From Geobacter sp. SVR (GTDB lineage: Bacteria; Desulfobacterota; Desulfuromonadia; Geobacterales; Pseudopelobacteraceae), in assembly GCF_016865365.1 (NCBI RefSeq), contig NZ_AP024469.1:1541001-1605000 (forward strand): a stretch of 64,000 nucleotides of DNA, read 5' to 3'. Below the pieces are notes generated by a model. That model searched no databases and had not been told where the DNA came from. It saw only the letters and a program-made list of their open reading frames with translations. A program made the translations under genes and the position numbers. Shown piece after piece: positions 16,766-25,379 of this stretch (position 1 is the first letter of the stretch; each line of letters starts with the position of its first letter).

Positions 16766-17977
16766 CTATTTCCTGTTTTTTTGCGCTTTGGCCAGCAGGT
16801 CTCCCAGAGTTCCCATGCCGGCAGGTTTTCCCGTTGACTGCTGCCGGAATTCCGCCAGCGACGCTTCCTCCTCTGCGGCTGCGCGGGCGACCCCGCCCAG
16901 GGAGAGGGAGATACGCCGCTCCGCCCTGTCGATGCTCTCCACCTTTACCTCGACGCTCTCCCCTTCTTTCAGCACTTCGCGTGGATGGTTGATGCGCTTC
17001 CCGGCGCCGAGCTTCGATATGTGGATCAGCCCGTCCACTCCCGGCGCCAGGGTGACGAAGGCTCCGAAAGCAGCCAGCCGTGCCACGCTGCCGGTATGGA
17101 AGGAACCTTCCGGAAACTGCAGTGTCACCTGATCCCAGGGATCGGCCAGGGTATCCTTGAGACTCAGGGTAATTTTCTCCTTGTCACGGTCGATGGCTTT
17201 GATCGACACCTGCACCTGCTGACCGACACTCAGCACCTCCGCAGCATCCTTCACCCGGGCCCATGCGAGTTCGGAAAGGGGAACAAGCCCTTCCAGCCCC
17301 CCGATATCGACAAAGGCGCCGAAGGGCTGTAGAGAGGTGACCGTGCCGTTGACCCTCATTCCCTCGGAGATGCCGGCCTGAGCCTCTTCCCTGAGCCGTT
17401 GCTGTTCCTCCTCCAGGAGCACCCGGCGCGAGACGATGATGTTGCGGCCATGTTCGCCGTACTCCATGATCCGGAAGGACAGCCGGGTGCCGATCAGCGA
17501 GGCCGGGTCATCGATGCGCCGCAGCGCAATCTGAGAAAACGGGCAAAAGGCGCGTGCCGTACCCCCCAGTTTTACTTCGTAGCCCCCCTTGATCTCCTTT
17601 TCGACCAGCCCTTCCACCGGAATGCCCGACTGCCAGGCCCCCTCCAACTGAGCGCTGCCGGATGCGCCTCCGCCGACCTTGGTGGTGAAACGCATCTCGC
17701 CATGGCTCGATGACAGGAAATAGACCGAAATTCGATCACCTTCCCCGACGGTGACCTTGCCGTCAAGATCGAGAAATTCCTTACTGTCGATGATGCCTTC
17801 GCCTTTTTGGCCGATGTCGATGAAGATCCATTCGCCGGTAACCTTCAGAATCTGAGCCGTTACCTTTTGGCCCGGCTCATGCCAGCGGCTCCCCTTGCTG
17901 TCGAGGCTCTTTTCGAACAGATCGGCAAAATCTTCCTCTTCCTGCGTTTTGTCTCTGTTGTTTTCCGCGTCTGTCAT
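16766..17977 (-). CDS. S1 RNA-binding-domain protein, ribosomal protein S1-like, 403 aa
   Basis: Four S1-type OB-fold repeats are visible, at roughly residues 38-105, 115-185, 205-275 and 290-365. Hallmarks are GEWIFIDIGQKGEG, GTVTSLQPFGAFVDIGGLEGLVPLSEL and ARLAAFGAFVTLAPGVDGLIHISKL. The acidic N-terminus and basic C-terminus (LLAKAQKNRK) flank them. Canonical S1 has six repeats, so this is probably a shorter paralogue that binds mRNA or assists translation rather than the main S1; that is inference. I prefer the ATG at 17977, with GGAAGAG upstream, over a longer frame starting at 18034. Confidence 0.82.
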   Translation of the reverse strand: MTDAENNRDKTQEEEDFADLFEKSLDSKGSRWHEPGQKVTAQILKVTGEWIFIDIGQKGEGIIDSKEFLDLDGKVTVGEGDRISVYFLSSSHGEMRFTTKVGGGASGSAQLEGAWQSGIPVEGLVEKEIKGGYEVKLGGTARAFCPFSQIALRRIDDPASLIGTRLSFRIMEYGEHGRNIIVSRRVLLEEEQQRLREEAQAGISEGMRVNGTVTSLQPFGAFVDIGGLEGLVPLSELAWARVKDAAEVLSVGQQVQVSIKAIDRDKEKITLSLKDTLADPWDQVTLQFPEGSFHTGSVARLAAFGAFVTLAPGVDGLIHISKLGAGKRINHPREVLKEGESVEVKVESIDRAERRISLSLGGVARAAAEEEASLAEFRQQSTGKPAGMGTLGDLLAKAQKNRK

Positions 17978-18100
17978 GACTCTTCCGCTCCTGTTCCCGA
18001 AGTGCGTTTTTTTGCCGGGGGCGCCTTCTGGCATTCCCCACGGAAACGCCCCGCAGGCATGTGCCGGCGGGGCGCGATTGCCAGGAAGGCGCTGCGGACG

Positions 18101-18604
18101 CTATTCCTTGAAGGCCCGCATCATCAGCTCATAATCCTCCAGAAGAGACTGAAGGTCTTCCTCGTGCTCAACCTCCTGCTCCAGAATCTGCAGCACCATG
18201 TTGTAGGTGACCGGATCCTTGTCCCGCGTCAGATCCATCAGCCGCTTATAGACCCCGATGGCACACTGTTCGCCCTTGATATTCTGTACCAGCAGGGTTT
18301 TTACAAAGGGATCGTCCGGCGCGTCATACCCGCAGTTGGAGAGCTGATACCAATCGGCCGGCGTGGTCACCGGTGTGCCCCCCAGTTGGATGATTCGCAT
18401 GGCCACCATGTCGGCATGCAGCAGCTCCTCGGTGGCGTGCTGCAGCAGCTCGGCCCCTACGGCATCTTTCATGGGGCCCTTGACCAGCTTTGCACCCAGC
18501 CAGTACTGGTAATACGCCAGCCACTCGTCGCAATATGCCCGCCGGAGCAGGTCCAGCAGTTCATCCACGTTCATGCCGATTATTTCGCGTCCTTTGGATC
18601 CCAT
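18101..18604 (-). CDS. Ferritin-like (Dps/bacterioferritin-like) diiron protein, 167 aa
   Basis: Predicted four-helix bundle with glutamate and histidine ligands in the expected places: CDEWLAYYQYW, HATEELLHADM, KGEQCAIGVYK and LEQEVEHEEDL. This is the ferritin-like diiron pattern, probably for iron storage or peroxide detoxification in the cytoplasm. The C-terminal rubredoxin domain of rubrerythrin is absent. GGAGGCAAGC precedes the ATG. It is followed on the same strand by no gene before 17977, but the Sec-thioredoxin gene lies just upstream, so a redox-stress grouping is possible. Confidence 0.78.
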   Translation of the reverse strand: MGSKGREIIGMNVDELLDLLRRAYCDEWLAYYQYWLGAKLVKGPMKDAVGAELLQHATEELLHADMVAMRIIQLGGTPVTTPADWYQLSNCGYDAPDDPFVKTLLVQNIKGEQCAIGVYKRLMDLTRDKDPVTYNMVLQILEQEVEHEEDLQSLLEDYELMMRAFKE

Positions 18605-18687
18605 GCTTGCCTCCTGAGTGTGGTTCTCGAGCTGCGATCAGGCCAGTATAACCAAAAATCGCCAATGTTCAATACAAACCCGATCTC

Positions 18688-19143
18688 CTATGGCGTCCCG
18701 GACTGCCGCTGGTGCTGATGTATCCACGACAGGATTGATTCCGTACTCCTCGTCCCGGATATCTGGGCGATGATGTGCCCGTTTTTCAACAGGAAAAGGG
18801 CGGGAATGCCCTTCACACCAAACCTGGCTGCCAGCGCCCGGTTTTCCTCGGTATTCACCGTTACCACCGCACCCGCGCCGGCCAGACTTTCGGCCACCTG
18901 TCGCACCACCGGTGCGAACGAGACGCAGTGGGGTCACCAGGGAGCCCAGAATTCCGCCAGGATGAAGCCCTGGCAGTTTCGGACAAAGGCATCGAAGGTT
19001 GTATCACTGAGCGGAACCGGATGAATATACAGTACGGGCAAGGCTGACCCGCAGCTGCCGCATCGCCCCGATATCCCTTCACGGGCGTCCGGGACCCGGT
19101 TTGCCGTTCCACAGGATGTGCACGTTATCACATGACCGGACAT
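18688..19143 (-). CDS. trxC: Thioredoxin 2-like selenoprotein, in-frame TGA (Sec) at the active site
   Basis: A 151-residue reading frame when the TGA at 18936-18934 is read as selenocysteine (U70). The N-terminal zinc ribbon has C8, C11, C28 and C31 (ITCTSCG and RCGSCG), the mark of thioredoxin 2. The thioredoxin fold follows: FILAEFWAPW, then U-P-H-C in place of the usual CGPC, then VSFAPVVRQVAESL and the cis-proline segment FGVKGIPALFLLKNG. The frame stays open and conserved on both sides of the TGA, and the stop replaces exactly the catalytic cysteine. GAGGAGGTGAC lies before the ATG at 19143. A perfect hairpin sits at SECIS distance. An automatic annotation would split this into two fragments. 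A nonsense mutation is the alternative. Confidence 0.85.
18901..18936 (-). promoter_or_regulatory. Candidate bacterial SECIS element after the Sec codon
   Basis: Counting from the base after TGA, positions 17-23 (TCGCACC) pair perfectly with 27-33 (GGTGCGA) around a GGT apical loop. The loop starts about 23 bases from the TGA and offers the G and U expected for SelB binding. CCAC at positions 3-6 can also pair with GTGG at 37-40 to extend the stem. Confidence 0.7.
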
Positions 19144-19234
19144 CAGTGTCACCTCCTCAATACGGCTTGTATTTTTCAAAGTATAGAAGAAAAACGGAAA
19201 GGAATCAAAAGGGGGGGCAGGGTCAAGATGTGAA

Positions 19235-19260
19235 AAGCCCCGGTCGGATGACCGGGGCTT
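19235..19260 (-). terminator. Rho-independent terminator of the fumarase gene
   Basis: AAGCCCCGGT (19235-19244) pairs with ACCGGGGCTT (19251-19260). On the minus strand the stem is followed by TTTT. It lies 26 bases beyond the fumarase stop. Confidence 0.8.
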
Positions 19261-19285
19261 GGTGATGCGGCCGTATCGGGAACGG

Positions 19286-20911
19286 TTACAGGCCCAACTG
19301 CTTGAAGAAGTCATTGCCTTTGTCATCGACCAGGATGAAGGCCGGGAAGTTCTCCACCTCGATCATCCAGACCGCCTCCATTCCCAATTCGGGGAAATCG
19401 ATGCATTCCACCCTCTTGATGTTCTCTTCGGCCAGCACGGCGGCCGGGCCGCCGATAGAGCCGAGGTAGAACCCGCCGTATTTCTTGCAGGCATCGGTCA
19501 CCTGCTGGCTGCGGTTGCCCTTGGCGATCATGATCAGCGAGCCCCCTTTGGACTGCAGCTCGTCCACATAGCTGTCCATGCGGCCGGCGGTGGTGGGGCC
19601 GAAGGAGCCGGAGGGTTTGCCCTTGGGAGTTTTTGCCGGGCCGGCGTAATAGATGGGATGGTTGAGCAGGTACTCCGGCAGCGGCTTGCCGCTGTCCATG
19701 ATCTCCTTGAATTTGGCGTGGGCGATATCGCGGCCGACCACGATCGTACCCGAAAGCAGGAGCGGGGTGGATACCGGGTGCTTGGTCAGCTCGGCCAGGA
19801 CCTCTTGGATGGGGCGGTTCAGGTTAACCTTGACGCCATGTTCATGTTTTCCGCGGTACTGCTCGGGGATCAGCCGGCCGGGATTGCGGTCGAGTTCTTC
19901 CACGAACAGGCCGTCCCTGGTGATCTTGGCCTTGATGTTGCGGTCGGCCGAGCAGGAAACCGCCATGCCGACGGGGCAGGAGGCGCCGTGGCGCGGCAGG
20001 CGGATCACCCGCACGTCGTGGGCAAAGTACTTGCCGCCGAACTGGGCGCCGATGCCGAGCTTCTGTGCCGCTGCCAGGAGCCGGTTTTCCAGCTCGATAT
20101 CGCGGAAGGCCTGACCATGCGCGTTGCCCTTGGTGGGCAGCCCGTCCAGTTCCCTGGCAGTGGCGAGCTTGACGGTCTTCATGCAGGCGTCGGCCGAGGT
20201 GCCGCCGATCACGAAGGCGATGTGGTAGGGGGGGCAGGCGGCTGTGCCGAGATATTTCATCTTCTCGACCAGAAACTTCTCCAATTTTTCGGGGGTCAGA
20301 AGCGCCTTGGTTTCCTGGAAGAGCATGGTCTTGTTGGCTGAACCGCCCCCTTTGGCCATGAACAGGAACTTGTAGTAGTCGCCATCGGTTGCCATGATGT
20401 CGATCTGGGCCGGCAAATTGGTGCCGGTGTTTTTCTCTTCGTACATGTCGAGCGCAACGGTCTGGGAGTAGCGCAGGTTCTCCTCGGTGTAGGTCTTGTA
20501 GACCCCCTTGGAGAGCCATTCCTCATCCTTGACGCCGGTCCAGATCTGCTGCCCCTTCTTGGCGACAACAGTGGCGGTGCCGGTATCCTGGCAAACGGGC
20601 AGTTCCAGGTTTGCGGCAATTTCCGCATTGCGCAGAAACGCCATGGCAACACCCTTGTCGTTCATGGATGCTTCGGGATCGCTCAGGATCTTGGCAACCT
20701 GCTCATTGTGCGACGGGCGCAACAGGAACGAAACGTCCCGCATGGCTTCGTTGGCCAGAATGGAGAGCGCTTCCGGACAGACCCTCACAACATCCTTATC
20801 GGCGAATTTCTCGACGGTCACATATTTCTCTGAGCCCTCGATCTTGCGGTAGCTGGTTTCGTCCTTGCCCAAAGGAAACGGGTCCTGGTAGGTGAATTCG
20901 GGGGTTGCCAT
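19286..20911 (-). CDS. fum: Fumarate hydratase, class I (iron-sulfur, one-chain type)
   Basis: Interconverts fumarate and malate in the TCA cycle. The protein has 541 aa, the length of FumA/FumB-type enzymes that join the alpha and beta parts in one chain. Cysteines suited to ligate the 4Fe-4S cluster occur in [17 protein letters not shown] and [14 protein letters not shown]. The beta-domain signatures [18 protein letters not shown] and [16 protein letters not shown] are present. The ATG at 20911 is favoured because AGGAG lies 8 bases upstream. The enzyme class is oxygen-sensitive and suits an anaerobe. Confidence 0.93.
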   Translation of the reverse strand: MATPEFTYQDPFPLGKDETSYRKIEGSEKYVTVEKFADKDVVRVCPEALSILANEAMRDVSFLLRPSHNEQVAKILSDPEASMNDKGVAMAFLRNAEIAANLELPVCQDTGTATVVAKKGQQIWTGVKDEEWLSKGVYKTYTEENLRYSQTVALDMYEEKNTGTNLPAQIDIMATDGDYYKFLFMAKGGGSANKTMLFQETKALLTPEKLEKFLVEKMKYLGTAACPPYHIAFVIGGTSADACMKTVKLATARELDGLPTKGNAHGQAFRDIELENRLLAAAQKLGIGAQFGGKYFAHDVRVIRLPRHGASCPVGMAVSCSADRNIKAKITRDGLFVEELDRNPGRLIPEQYRGKHEHGVKVNLNRPIQEVLAELTKHPVSTPLLLSGTIVVGRDIAHAKFKEIMDSGKPLPEYLLNHPIYYAGPAKTPKGKPSGSFGPTTAGRMDSYVDELQSKGGSLIMIAKGNRSQQVTDACKKYGGFYLGSIGGPAAVLAEENIKRVECIDFPELGMEAVWMIEVENFPAFILVDDKGNDFFKQLGL

Positions 20912-21008
20912 CGGTAGTACTCCTTTCATGGGGTATGATGCAGGCCTTGAAGAGGCGGATAGATTGGTACGACTCGGGAAAACGACTGTGCAGCACTACA
21001 GTCCAACA

Positions 21009-21037
21009 ATAGTAGCAGTATATTGTATACAGTTCAA
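21009..21037 (-). promoter_or_regulatory. Sigma-70-type promoter of fum with embedded palindrome
   Basis: On the minus strand TTGAAC (21037-21032) and TACTAT (21014-21009) are separated by 17 bases. The spacer contains the perfect palindrome TGTATACA, of the kind bound by GntR-type repressors. Occupancy there would block transcription of fum. The regulator is not known. Confidence 0.5.
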
Positions 21038-21107
21038 CTTCACGGCATACTAGATAAAAAAGCCTCTTTTGTCGAGAGGGAAGTTCCGGCGGAAAAAAGG
21101 ATTAAAT

Positions 21108-21136
21108 TTGACAGTTTTCCTGGGGGTGTGATAGGT
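21108..21136 (+). promoter_or_regulatory. Possible promoter of cysE
   Basis: A perfect TTGACA (21108-21113) is followed 16 bases later by the weak -10 match GATAGG (21130-21135). It is divergent from the fum promoter and about 40 bases before cysE. Confidence 0.35.
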
Positions 21137-21174
21137 ATGACCTGCTTTGACACTGAAAGTACGAGGGCTTTTTC

Positions 21175-21849
21175 ATGTTTAAAAATCTCCGCGAGGATAT
21201 AAATTCGGTTTTCGAGCGTGATCCCGCTGCGCGTAATGCGCTGGAGATCATCTTCTGCTATCCCGGTCTACATGCCCTCTGGATCTACCGTATTGCCCAC
21301 TGGTTCTGGACCAGGGAGTTCTTCTTTCTTGGCCGCTTCATCTCCCATGTCGGACGATTCCTGACCGGTGTCGAGATCCATCCCGGCGCCAGGATCGGCC
21401 GCAAGTTCTTCATCGACCACGGCATGGGGGTGGTCATCGGCGAGACGGCAGAAATCGGCGACAATGTGACCCTGTACCATGGCGTGACTCTGGGAGGGGT
21501 GACCTGGGACAAGATCAAGCGTCATCCGACCTTGGACGACAACGTCGTCATCGGCTCCGGCGCCAAGATATTGGGACCCTTCACGGTCGGCAAGGGGGCC
21601 AAGATCGGCTCGAATTCGGTGGTGGTCAAGGCTGTGCCGGAGAACGCCACCGTGGTCGGTATTCCGGGCCGGGCGGTCCTGGCCCAGGAGAAAAAGGAGG
21701 ATCAGGGCAAAGCCGATCTGCAGCACGGGCAACTGCCTGATCCGGAAGCCAAGGCCATCGCCTGCCTGTTCGACCAACTGCGCGATTTGGAGAAGAAATA
21801 CGATGCCTTGGCAAAGGAGCATGAAGAACTGAAGAAACGGCTGGGTTAG
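21175..21849 (+). CDS. cysE: Serine O-acetyltransferase
   Basis: Makes O-acetylserine from serine and acetyl-CoA, the first step of cysteine synthesis. The N-terminal helical domain ([22 protein letters not shown]) is followed by a left-handed beta helix of hexapeptide repeats from [19 protein letters not shown] to [15 protein letters not shown]. The catalytic histidines lie in [11 protein letters not shown] and [10 protein letters not shown]. The 224-aa chain ends in a charged helix ([19 protein letters not shown]) longer than in short-form enzymes. No cysK or iscR homologue lies beside it. Confidence 0.93.
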   Translation: MFKNLREDINSVFERDPAARNALEIIFCYPGLHALWIYRIAHWFWTREFFFLGRFISHVGRFLTGVEIHPGARIGRKFFIDHGMGVVIGETAEIGDNVTLYHGVTLGGVTWDKIKRHPTLDDNVVIGSGAKILGPFTVGKGAKIGSNSVVVKAVPENATVVGIPGRAVLAQEKKEDQGKADLQHGQLPDPEAKAIACLFDQLRDLEKKYDALAKEHEELKKRLG

Positions 21850-21867
21850 TCAGCCAGGAACTGCTTT

Positions 21868-21905
21868 GCAACGCGTCAGGGATTTGAAAGTCCTTGACGC
21901 GTTGC
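21868..21905 (+). terminator. Stem-loop after cysE, probable terminator
   Basis: GCAACGCGTCA (21868-21878) is perfectly complementary to TGACGCGTTGC (21895-21905). The T tract after the stem is poor, so termination may be weak or the hairpin may protect the mRNA 3' end. Confidence 0.5.
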
Positions 21906-22048
21906 TGTATTCACCATATGCGCGCACAATCCCCATCTTTCGTCCCACCTTCCGGCACCTGCCAAACAATGTATCACTCGGATTTGTCATGCGAATCGTA
22001 CGTGTAATTTGTCTAAATTATTGCGCTTATATTTTAATTTAAAATTTA

Positions 22049-22211
22049 TTGACATGATCCTGAATGTGTGGTGAAGTTCGTGCCCTAAAATAATTTTATA
22101 AGGGCATGCCAATGATGTTGCAGCACATACTGCACGTAATCCGCCCGTTGCGACGACCTTCGGGATTTTACAAAACCGCTCTTCCGGTTTGATGCCGGAG
22201 AGCGGTTTTTG
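22049..22211 (+). ncRNA. Candidate small transcript: promoter-like element, hairpin and terminator without a gene
   Basis: The 514-base gap 21850-22363 contains an AT-rich stretch with TTGACA at 22049-22054. A hairpin at 22081-22106 (TGCCCT pairing with AGGGCA, inner TAAAAT with ATTTTA) follows, then a strong terminator at 22171-22211. No convincing ORF lies between them. This is the layout of a small RNA or of a leader with an attenuator for the cassette beginning at 22364. The -10 element is not clear. The call is inference. Confidence 0.3.
22171..22211 (+). terminator. Rho-independent terminator or attenuator upstream of the five-gene cassette
   Basis: AAAACCGCTCT pairs with AGAGCGGTTTT, an inner CCGG pairs with CCGG, and the stem ends in a T run. 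It lies about 150 bases before the first gene of the cassette and about 320 bases after cysE. Confidence 0.75.
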
Positions 22212-22363
22212 CGTTCCAGGAGAGCTGGGGATGTCCCCTGAGCAGAAATAGCCAGCTAGACAGGCCCTGGAAAAGGGGAAAGTGAGGCAGAAACAGGTAT
22301 CTTCTCGTCTCTGCAGAGCGTACCGGAATGATGAATGGCAATGCCAGCATGAAAGGAGGGTAT

Positions 22364-23125
22364 ATGACATATCCCTGGCTCCAACGTGAAATCACCTGTG
22401 TCGGCAAAGGCTTAAAGCGTGGCGATCACGTGCCTGACGTCAGGAAAGTGCAGGAATGGCTGACCCTGCACGACTTTGGCGTCGCCATCGACGGCGACTT
22501 CGGACCGGCCACGGAACGGGCGGTAATGGCGTTCCAGCAGAAAAATGATCTTTCCGGGAATGGTGTCGTGGATCAGGGTACGTTTGCTGCTCTGACAGCC
22601 CCTTTGCAGCGCGTGTTATCTCCTCCCTCTGCCGCGCCGACCTTGGGTGCGATGATGCTTGCCTGCGCCGGTCAGCATCTGGAAGAACACCCCCGCGAAG
22701 TAGGAGGTCAGAATCGGGGGCCATGGGTACGGCTCTACATGGAGGGGAACGAGGGGCAGGAATGGGCTTGGTGCGCCGGATTCACCTGTTTCATCATGCG
22801 CCAGGCTGCCGATGCCCTCCCGGCGAAGCTTCCCGTCAAACCTACCTTTTCCTGCGATGAGCTGGCTGCGCGAGCGCGGGCAGCAGGGATCTTCGTCTCA
22901 GGGATGCATCTCACCGATCCGGTCAGCCAACTCACCCCCGGCTCCATATTTCTCAATCGGAAAAGCGTTACAGACTGGACCCATGCTGGCCTCGTCACCG
23001 CCGTCCACAATGATACCTTCGAGAGCATCGAAGGGAACACCAACGACGCCGGTGATCGGGAAGGTTATGAAGTCTGCCGCCGCATTCGAGGGTATGACAA
23101 CAAGGATTTCGTCCGTATCCAATAG
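22364..23125 (+). CDS. Peptidoglycan-binding domain plus CHAP/NlpC-like amidase domain, 253 aa
   Basis: ATG at 22364 follows AAAGGAGGG. Residues about 20-80 form a PG_binding_1 domain (GDHVPDVRKVQEWL, GDFGPATERAVMAFQ). Residues about 100-250 resemble a CHAP-type cysteine hydrolase: WAWCAGFTCFIMRQA would hold the catalytic Cys and THAGLVTAVHNDTFESIEGNTN the catalytic His and Asn/Glu. There is no signal peptide, so export would need another route. It heads a same-strand run of five genes. The predicted activity is cleavage of peptide bonds in peptidoglycan; the biological role, cell-wall remodelling or interbacterial attack, is open. Confidence 0.75.
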   Translation: MTYPWLQREITCVGKGLKRGDHVPDVRKVQEWLTLHDFGVAIDGDFGPATERAVMAFQQKNDLSGNGVVDQGTFAALTAPLQRVLSPPSAAPTLGAMMLACAGQHLEEHPREVGGQNRGPWVRLYMEGNEGQEWAWCAGFTCFIMRQAADALPAKLPVKPTFSCDELAARARAAGIFVSGMHLTDPVSQLTPGSIFLNRKSVTDWTHAGLVTAVHNDTFESIEGNTNDAGDREGYEVCRRIRGYDNKDFVRIQ

Positions 23126-23139
23126 AAAGAGGACCTGCC

Positions 23140-24126
23140 ATGTTCTTTGTCACCAACAAGGCCATCAACGAACCGCTGCTCAGCAAGATTGAAGTACCGC
23201 GCCGCATTACCTTCAACACCGAAAACAACCAGGCCGGCCAATCCATCTACTTCTGCCGCCGTAACGGGGCCAACGACTATACCGAGATCGGCAGTGCCAA
23301 CCTGCTTGAGGAGCTGCGCGTCTCTCCGGCGGAGCAGATCCTTGTCTATATTCACGGCTTCAACAATCAGCCGGAAAGTGACATCTTTCCCCGTGCCCAG
23401 GAACTGCAACGGCTTTTCGATGCCGTGAAGCAGAACCTGGTGCTCGTGCTTCCCATCATCTGGCCTTGCAGCGACCATATTGGCATCATTCGCGACTATT
23501 ACTACGACGAGGATGCCGCCGATGCCAGCGCCTTTGCCTTTGCCCGGCTACTGGAGAAGTTTCTGAACTGGCAGAAAGTCAACTGCACCGATGGCGTGCC
23601 GTCATGTCTCAAAAGGATCAATATGCTGGCCCATTCCATGGGCAATCGTGTGCTGCGCGGCACATTGCAGCGTTGGCGTGAATACGGGGAAACTTCATCA
23701 CCGCTGCTGCTGTTCCGCAATACATTTCTCGTGGCAGCCGACATCGAGGACGAATCGCTCCAGAAGAACGGCAAAGGTACCCAAATCTGCGAATTGTCCC
23801 GGAATGTCACGGTTTATTATGCCAATGACGACCTTGCCTTGCGTACAAGCAAAGTGGCCAATGACGGCAATATGATCAACGGCCGGAGAAAGCGCCGTCT
23901 CGGCCATTCAGGTGCGGAAGATACCGAGCTTCTTCCGCGGAATGTCTACCTGGTGGATTGCGACGAAATCAATAACCTCTATGACAAACCCAAAGGACAC
24001 GCCTATTTCCTCAATGACGACAAAGGCCAGCCAGGGCTGGTGTTCCAGCATATTTTGCACTCGGTGCAGTGCGGGCGGGTAGATATTGATGCGGCCACGC
24101 GGATGAAGATTCTCGGGTGTACGTGA
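23140..24126 (+). CDS. Alpha/beta hydrolase of the DUF900 type, 328 aa
   Basis: Starts 14 bases after the preceding stop. The core has the strand-turn ILVYIHGFNNQ (oxyanion-hole region), the nucleophile elbow LAHSMGNRV with the catalytic serine, and a later DGNMINGRRKRRLGHSG region; the catalytic Asp and His cannot be fixed by eye. This matches the DUF900/lipase-like hydrolases often found without a known substrate. No signal peptide is present. Co-location with a peptidoglycan hydrolase and a lipoprotein suggests an envelope substrate, which is inference. Confidence 0.72.
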   Translation: MFFVTNKAINEPLLSKIEVPRRITFNTENNQAGQSIYFCRRNGANDYTEIGSANLLEELRVSPAEQILVYIHGFNNQPESDIFPRAQELQRLFDAVKQNLVLVLPIIWPCSDHIGIIRDYYYDEDAADASAFAFARLLEKFLNWQKVNCTDGVPSCLKRINMLAHSMGNRVLRGTLQRWREYGETSSPLLLFRNTFLVAADIEDESLQKNGKGTQICELSRNVTVYYANDDLALRTSKVANDGNMINGRRKRRLGHSGAEDTELLPRNVYLVDCDEINNLYDKPKGHAYFLNDDKGQPGLVFQHILHSVQCGRVDIDAATRMKILGCT

Positions 24127-24220
24127 GAGTGATTCAATGACCCTTTTTGTGTATGGAATCGCCGCTCGTGTGCGGTTTTGAATCCGATCCTGTATTCCCC
24201 TGAAATCGGAGGGCAACGAA

Positions 24221-25309
24221 ATGGAGACACGATCACTTCTGGGAATCAACCCGAGCCGTCAGTATCTGCTCGGCAAGCTGATCGATTATCGTGAGCGTTT
24301 GAAACGCTATAAATCAGCCGAAGCTGCCCCCGGACCCGAACGTGCCCAAGTACTGGCAAGCTGCGAGGCATACCTGCTGGACATTGAAAAGGCCCTGACC
24401 GCGCCGGGGCCGTTCTGGCGGAAAGAGACCTTCACGGCATGGCATCTTTTTCATCGCTTTGACGAAACGCTCTTTCTCCTCATGGAGCGGGCCGAACTGA
24501 AAGCCCAGGGATGGGAACTGATCCAGGGGCTGAAAAATTCCTCCCTGCCAGCGCAGAGTTGCGCCGAATGGACTGTCAAGCTCCAGGACAGTCTCAAAAA
24601 GCTCGAAGGCACACCTGCGCCTGAAGAGGTGCGGGAAGCAGCCTTCATGATCAACTCGGCCACCTATGTTCATAACGACTTCGCAGACAACCTTTTCTGG
24701 GACATCTGGTGCAAGAAGTTCATTGCGCTCATCCACGTAATATGCCTTGTGGTTCTGCTGGCAGCATTCATCTGGTGCTGCCATGGCAGTGGCATTGTCC
24801 TTACCTTTTGCTCCGTGCTCCTGCTCGGTGCCATCGGGGGGCTCGGAAGCGGTATCCTCACGTTTCAGCCGGTCAGTATGGCGTACGGGCACTTCTGGGT
24901 AACCACGCTGTATCATGCCCTGGTGCGGCCAGTTCAGGGGGCCATGGCTGCCCTTATGGCCTTCTGGCTGATTCAGAGCGGCTACCTGATCAGGATTGAT
25001 CCTCCTCTGGCCTCCTGTACGGCAATCGTATCCTCATGCACGAACATACAAGGAGAACTGCCGGTGATAGGACATTTACCGTCAGGTGTTGTGCCGGCAT
25101 TCAGTCTGTGTTCTTCGGCAAAGCAACCAGTCAAGGAAACCGCTTCGTTCATCAACCTGACCGCCACGTGCGGCATGCAGATCTACCTGTATCTGCTGGT
25201 TCTTCTTGTGGCGGGTTTCTCCGGTGACAAGGTGCTGAAGACCGTTTCAGACAGGATGATGAACCAGCTCTTCAACGACGCCGAGAAGACGAAGGAGGGG
25301 GGGAAGTGA
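24221..25309 (+). CDS. Multi-spanning membrane protein of unknown function, 362 aa
   Basis: A cytoplasmic, helical N-terminal region of about 165 residues precedes four hydrophobic segments: about 168-190 (ALIHVICLVVLLAAFIWCC), 192-216 (LTFCSVLLLGAIGGLGSGI), 235-255 and 318-335 (YLYLLVLLVAGFSG). A loop rich in cysteines (CTAIVSSCTNIQ, SLCSS, TATCGMQ) lies between the last two and would be periplasmic. GGAGGG occurs 9 bases before the ATG. I do not recognise a named family. It is the third gene of the cassette and the likely membrane anchor of any complex. Confidence 0.65.
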   Translation: METRSLLGINPSRQYLLGKLIDYRERLKRYKSAEAAPGPERAQVLASCEAYLLDIEKALTAPGPFWRKETFTAWHLFHRFDETLFLLMERAELKAQGWELIQGLKNSSLPAQSCAEWTVKLQDSLKKLEGTPAPEEVREAAFMINSATYVHNDFADNLFWDIWCKKFIALIHVICLVVLLAAFIWCCHGSGIVLTFCSVLLLGAIGGLGSGILTFQPVSMAYGHFWVTTLYHALVRPVQGAMAALMAFWLIQSGYLIRIDPPLASCTAIVSSCTNIQGELPVIGHLPSGVVPAFSLCSSAKQPVKETASFINLTATCGMQIYLYLLVLLVAGFSGDKVLKTVSDRMMNQLFNDAEKTKEGGK

Positions 25310-25379
25310 GGTTGAAAGCCTGCAGATGAGCTGATGACGATTGAACTGAACAGCTAACCGGGATAAAGGGAGAATTGCT

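Noticed and set aside
18934-18936. The thioredoxin as a plain nonsense-mutated pseudogene
   Set aside because: The only defect is a TGA exactly at the catalytic Cys codon, the frame downstream is conserved, and a SECIS-like hairpin is correctly placed. Not excluded, but less likely.
18638-18937. Separate small ORFs on the minus strand (18638-18937 and 18688-18909) and a 130-aa ORF at 18934-19326
   Set aside because: They are fragments and shadows of the one thioredoxin gene split at the TGA, plus an unsupported upstream extension. The real frame is 19143 to 18688 with Sec.
19259-20341. 360-aa plus-strand ORF opposite fumarase
   Set aside because: Shadow frame of a strongly supported gene.
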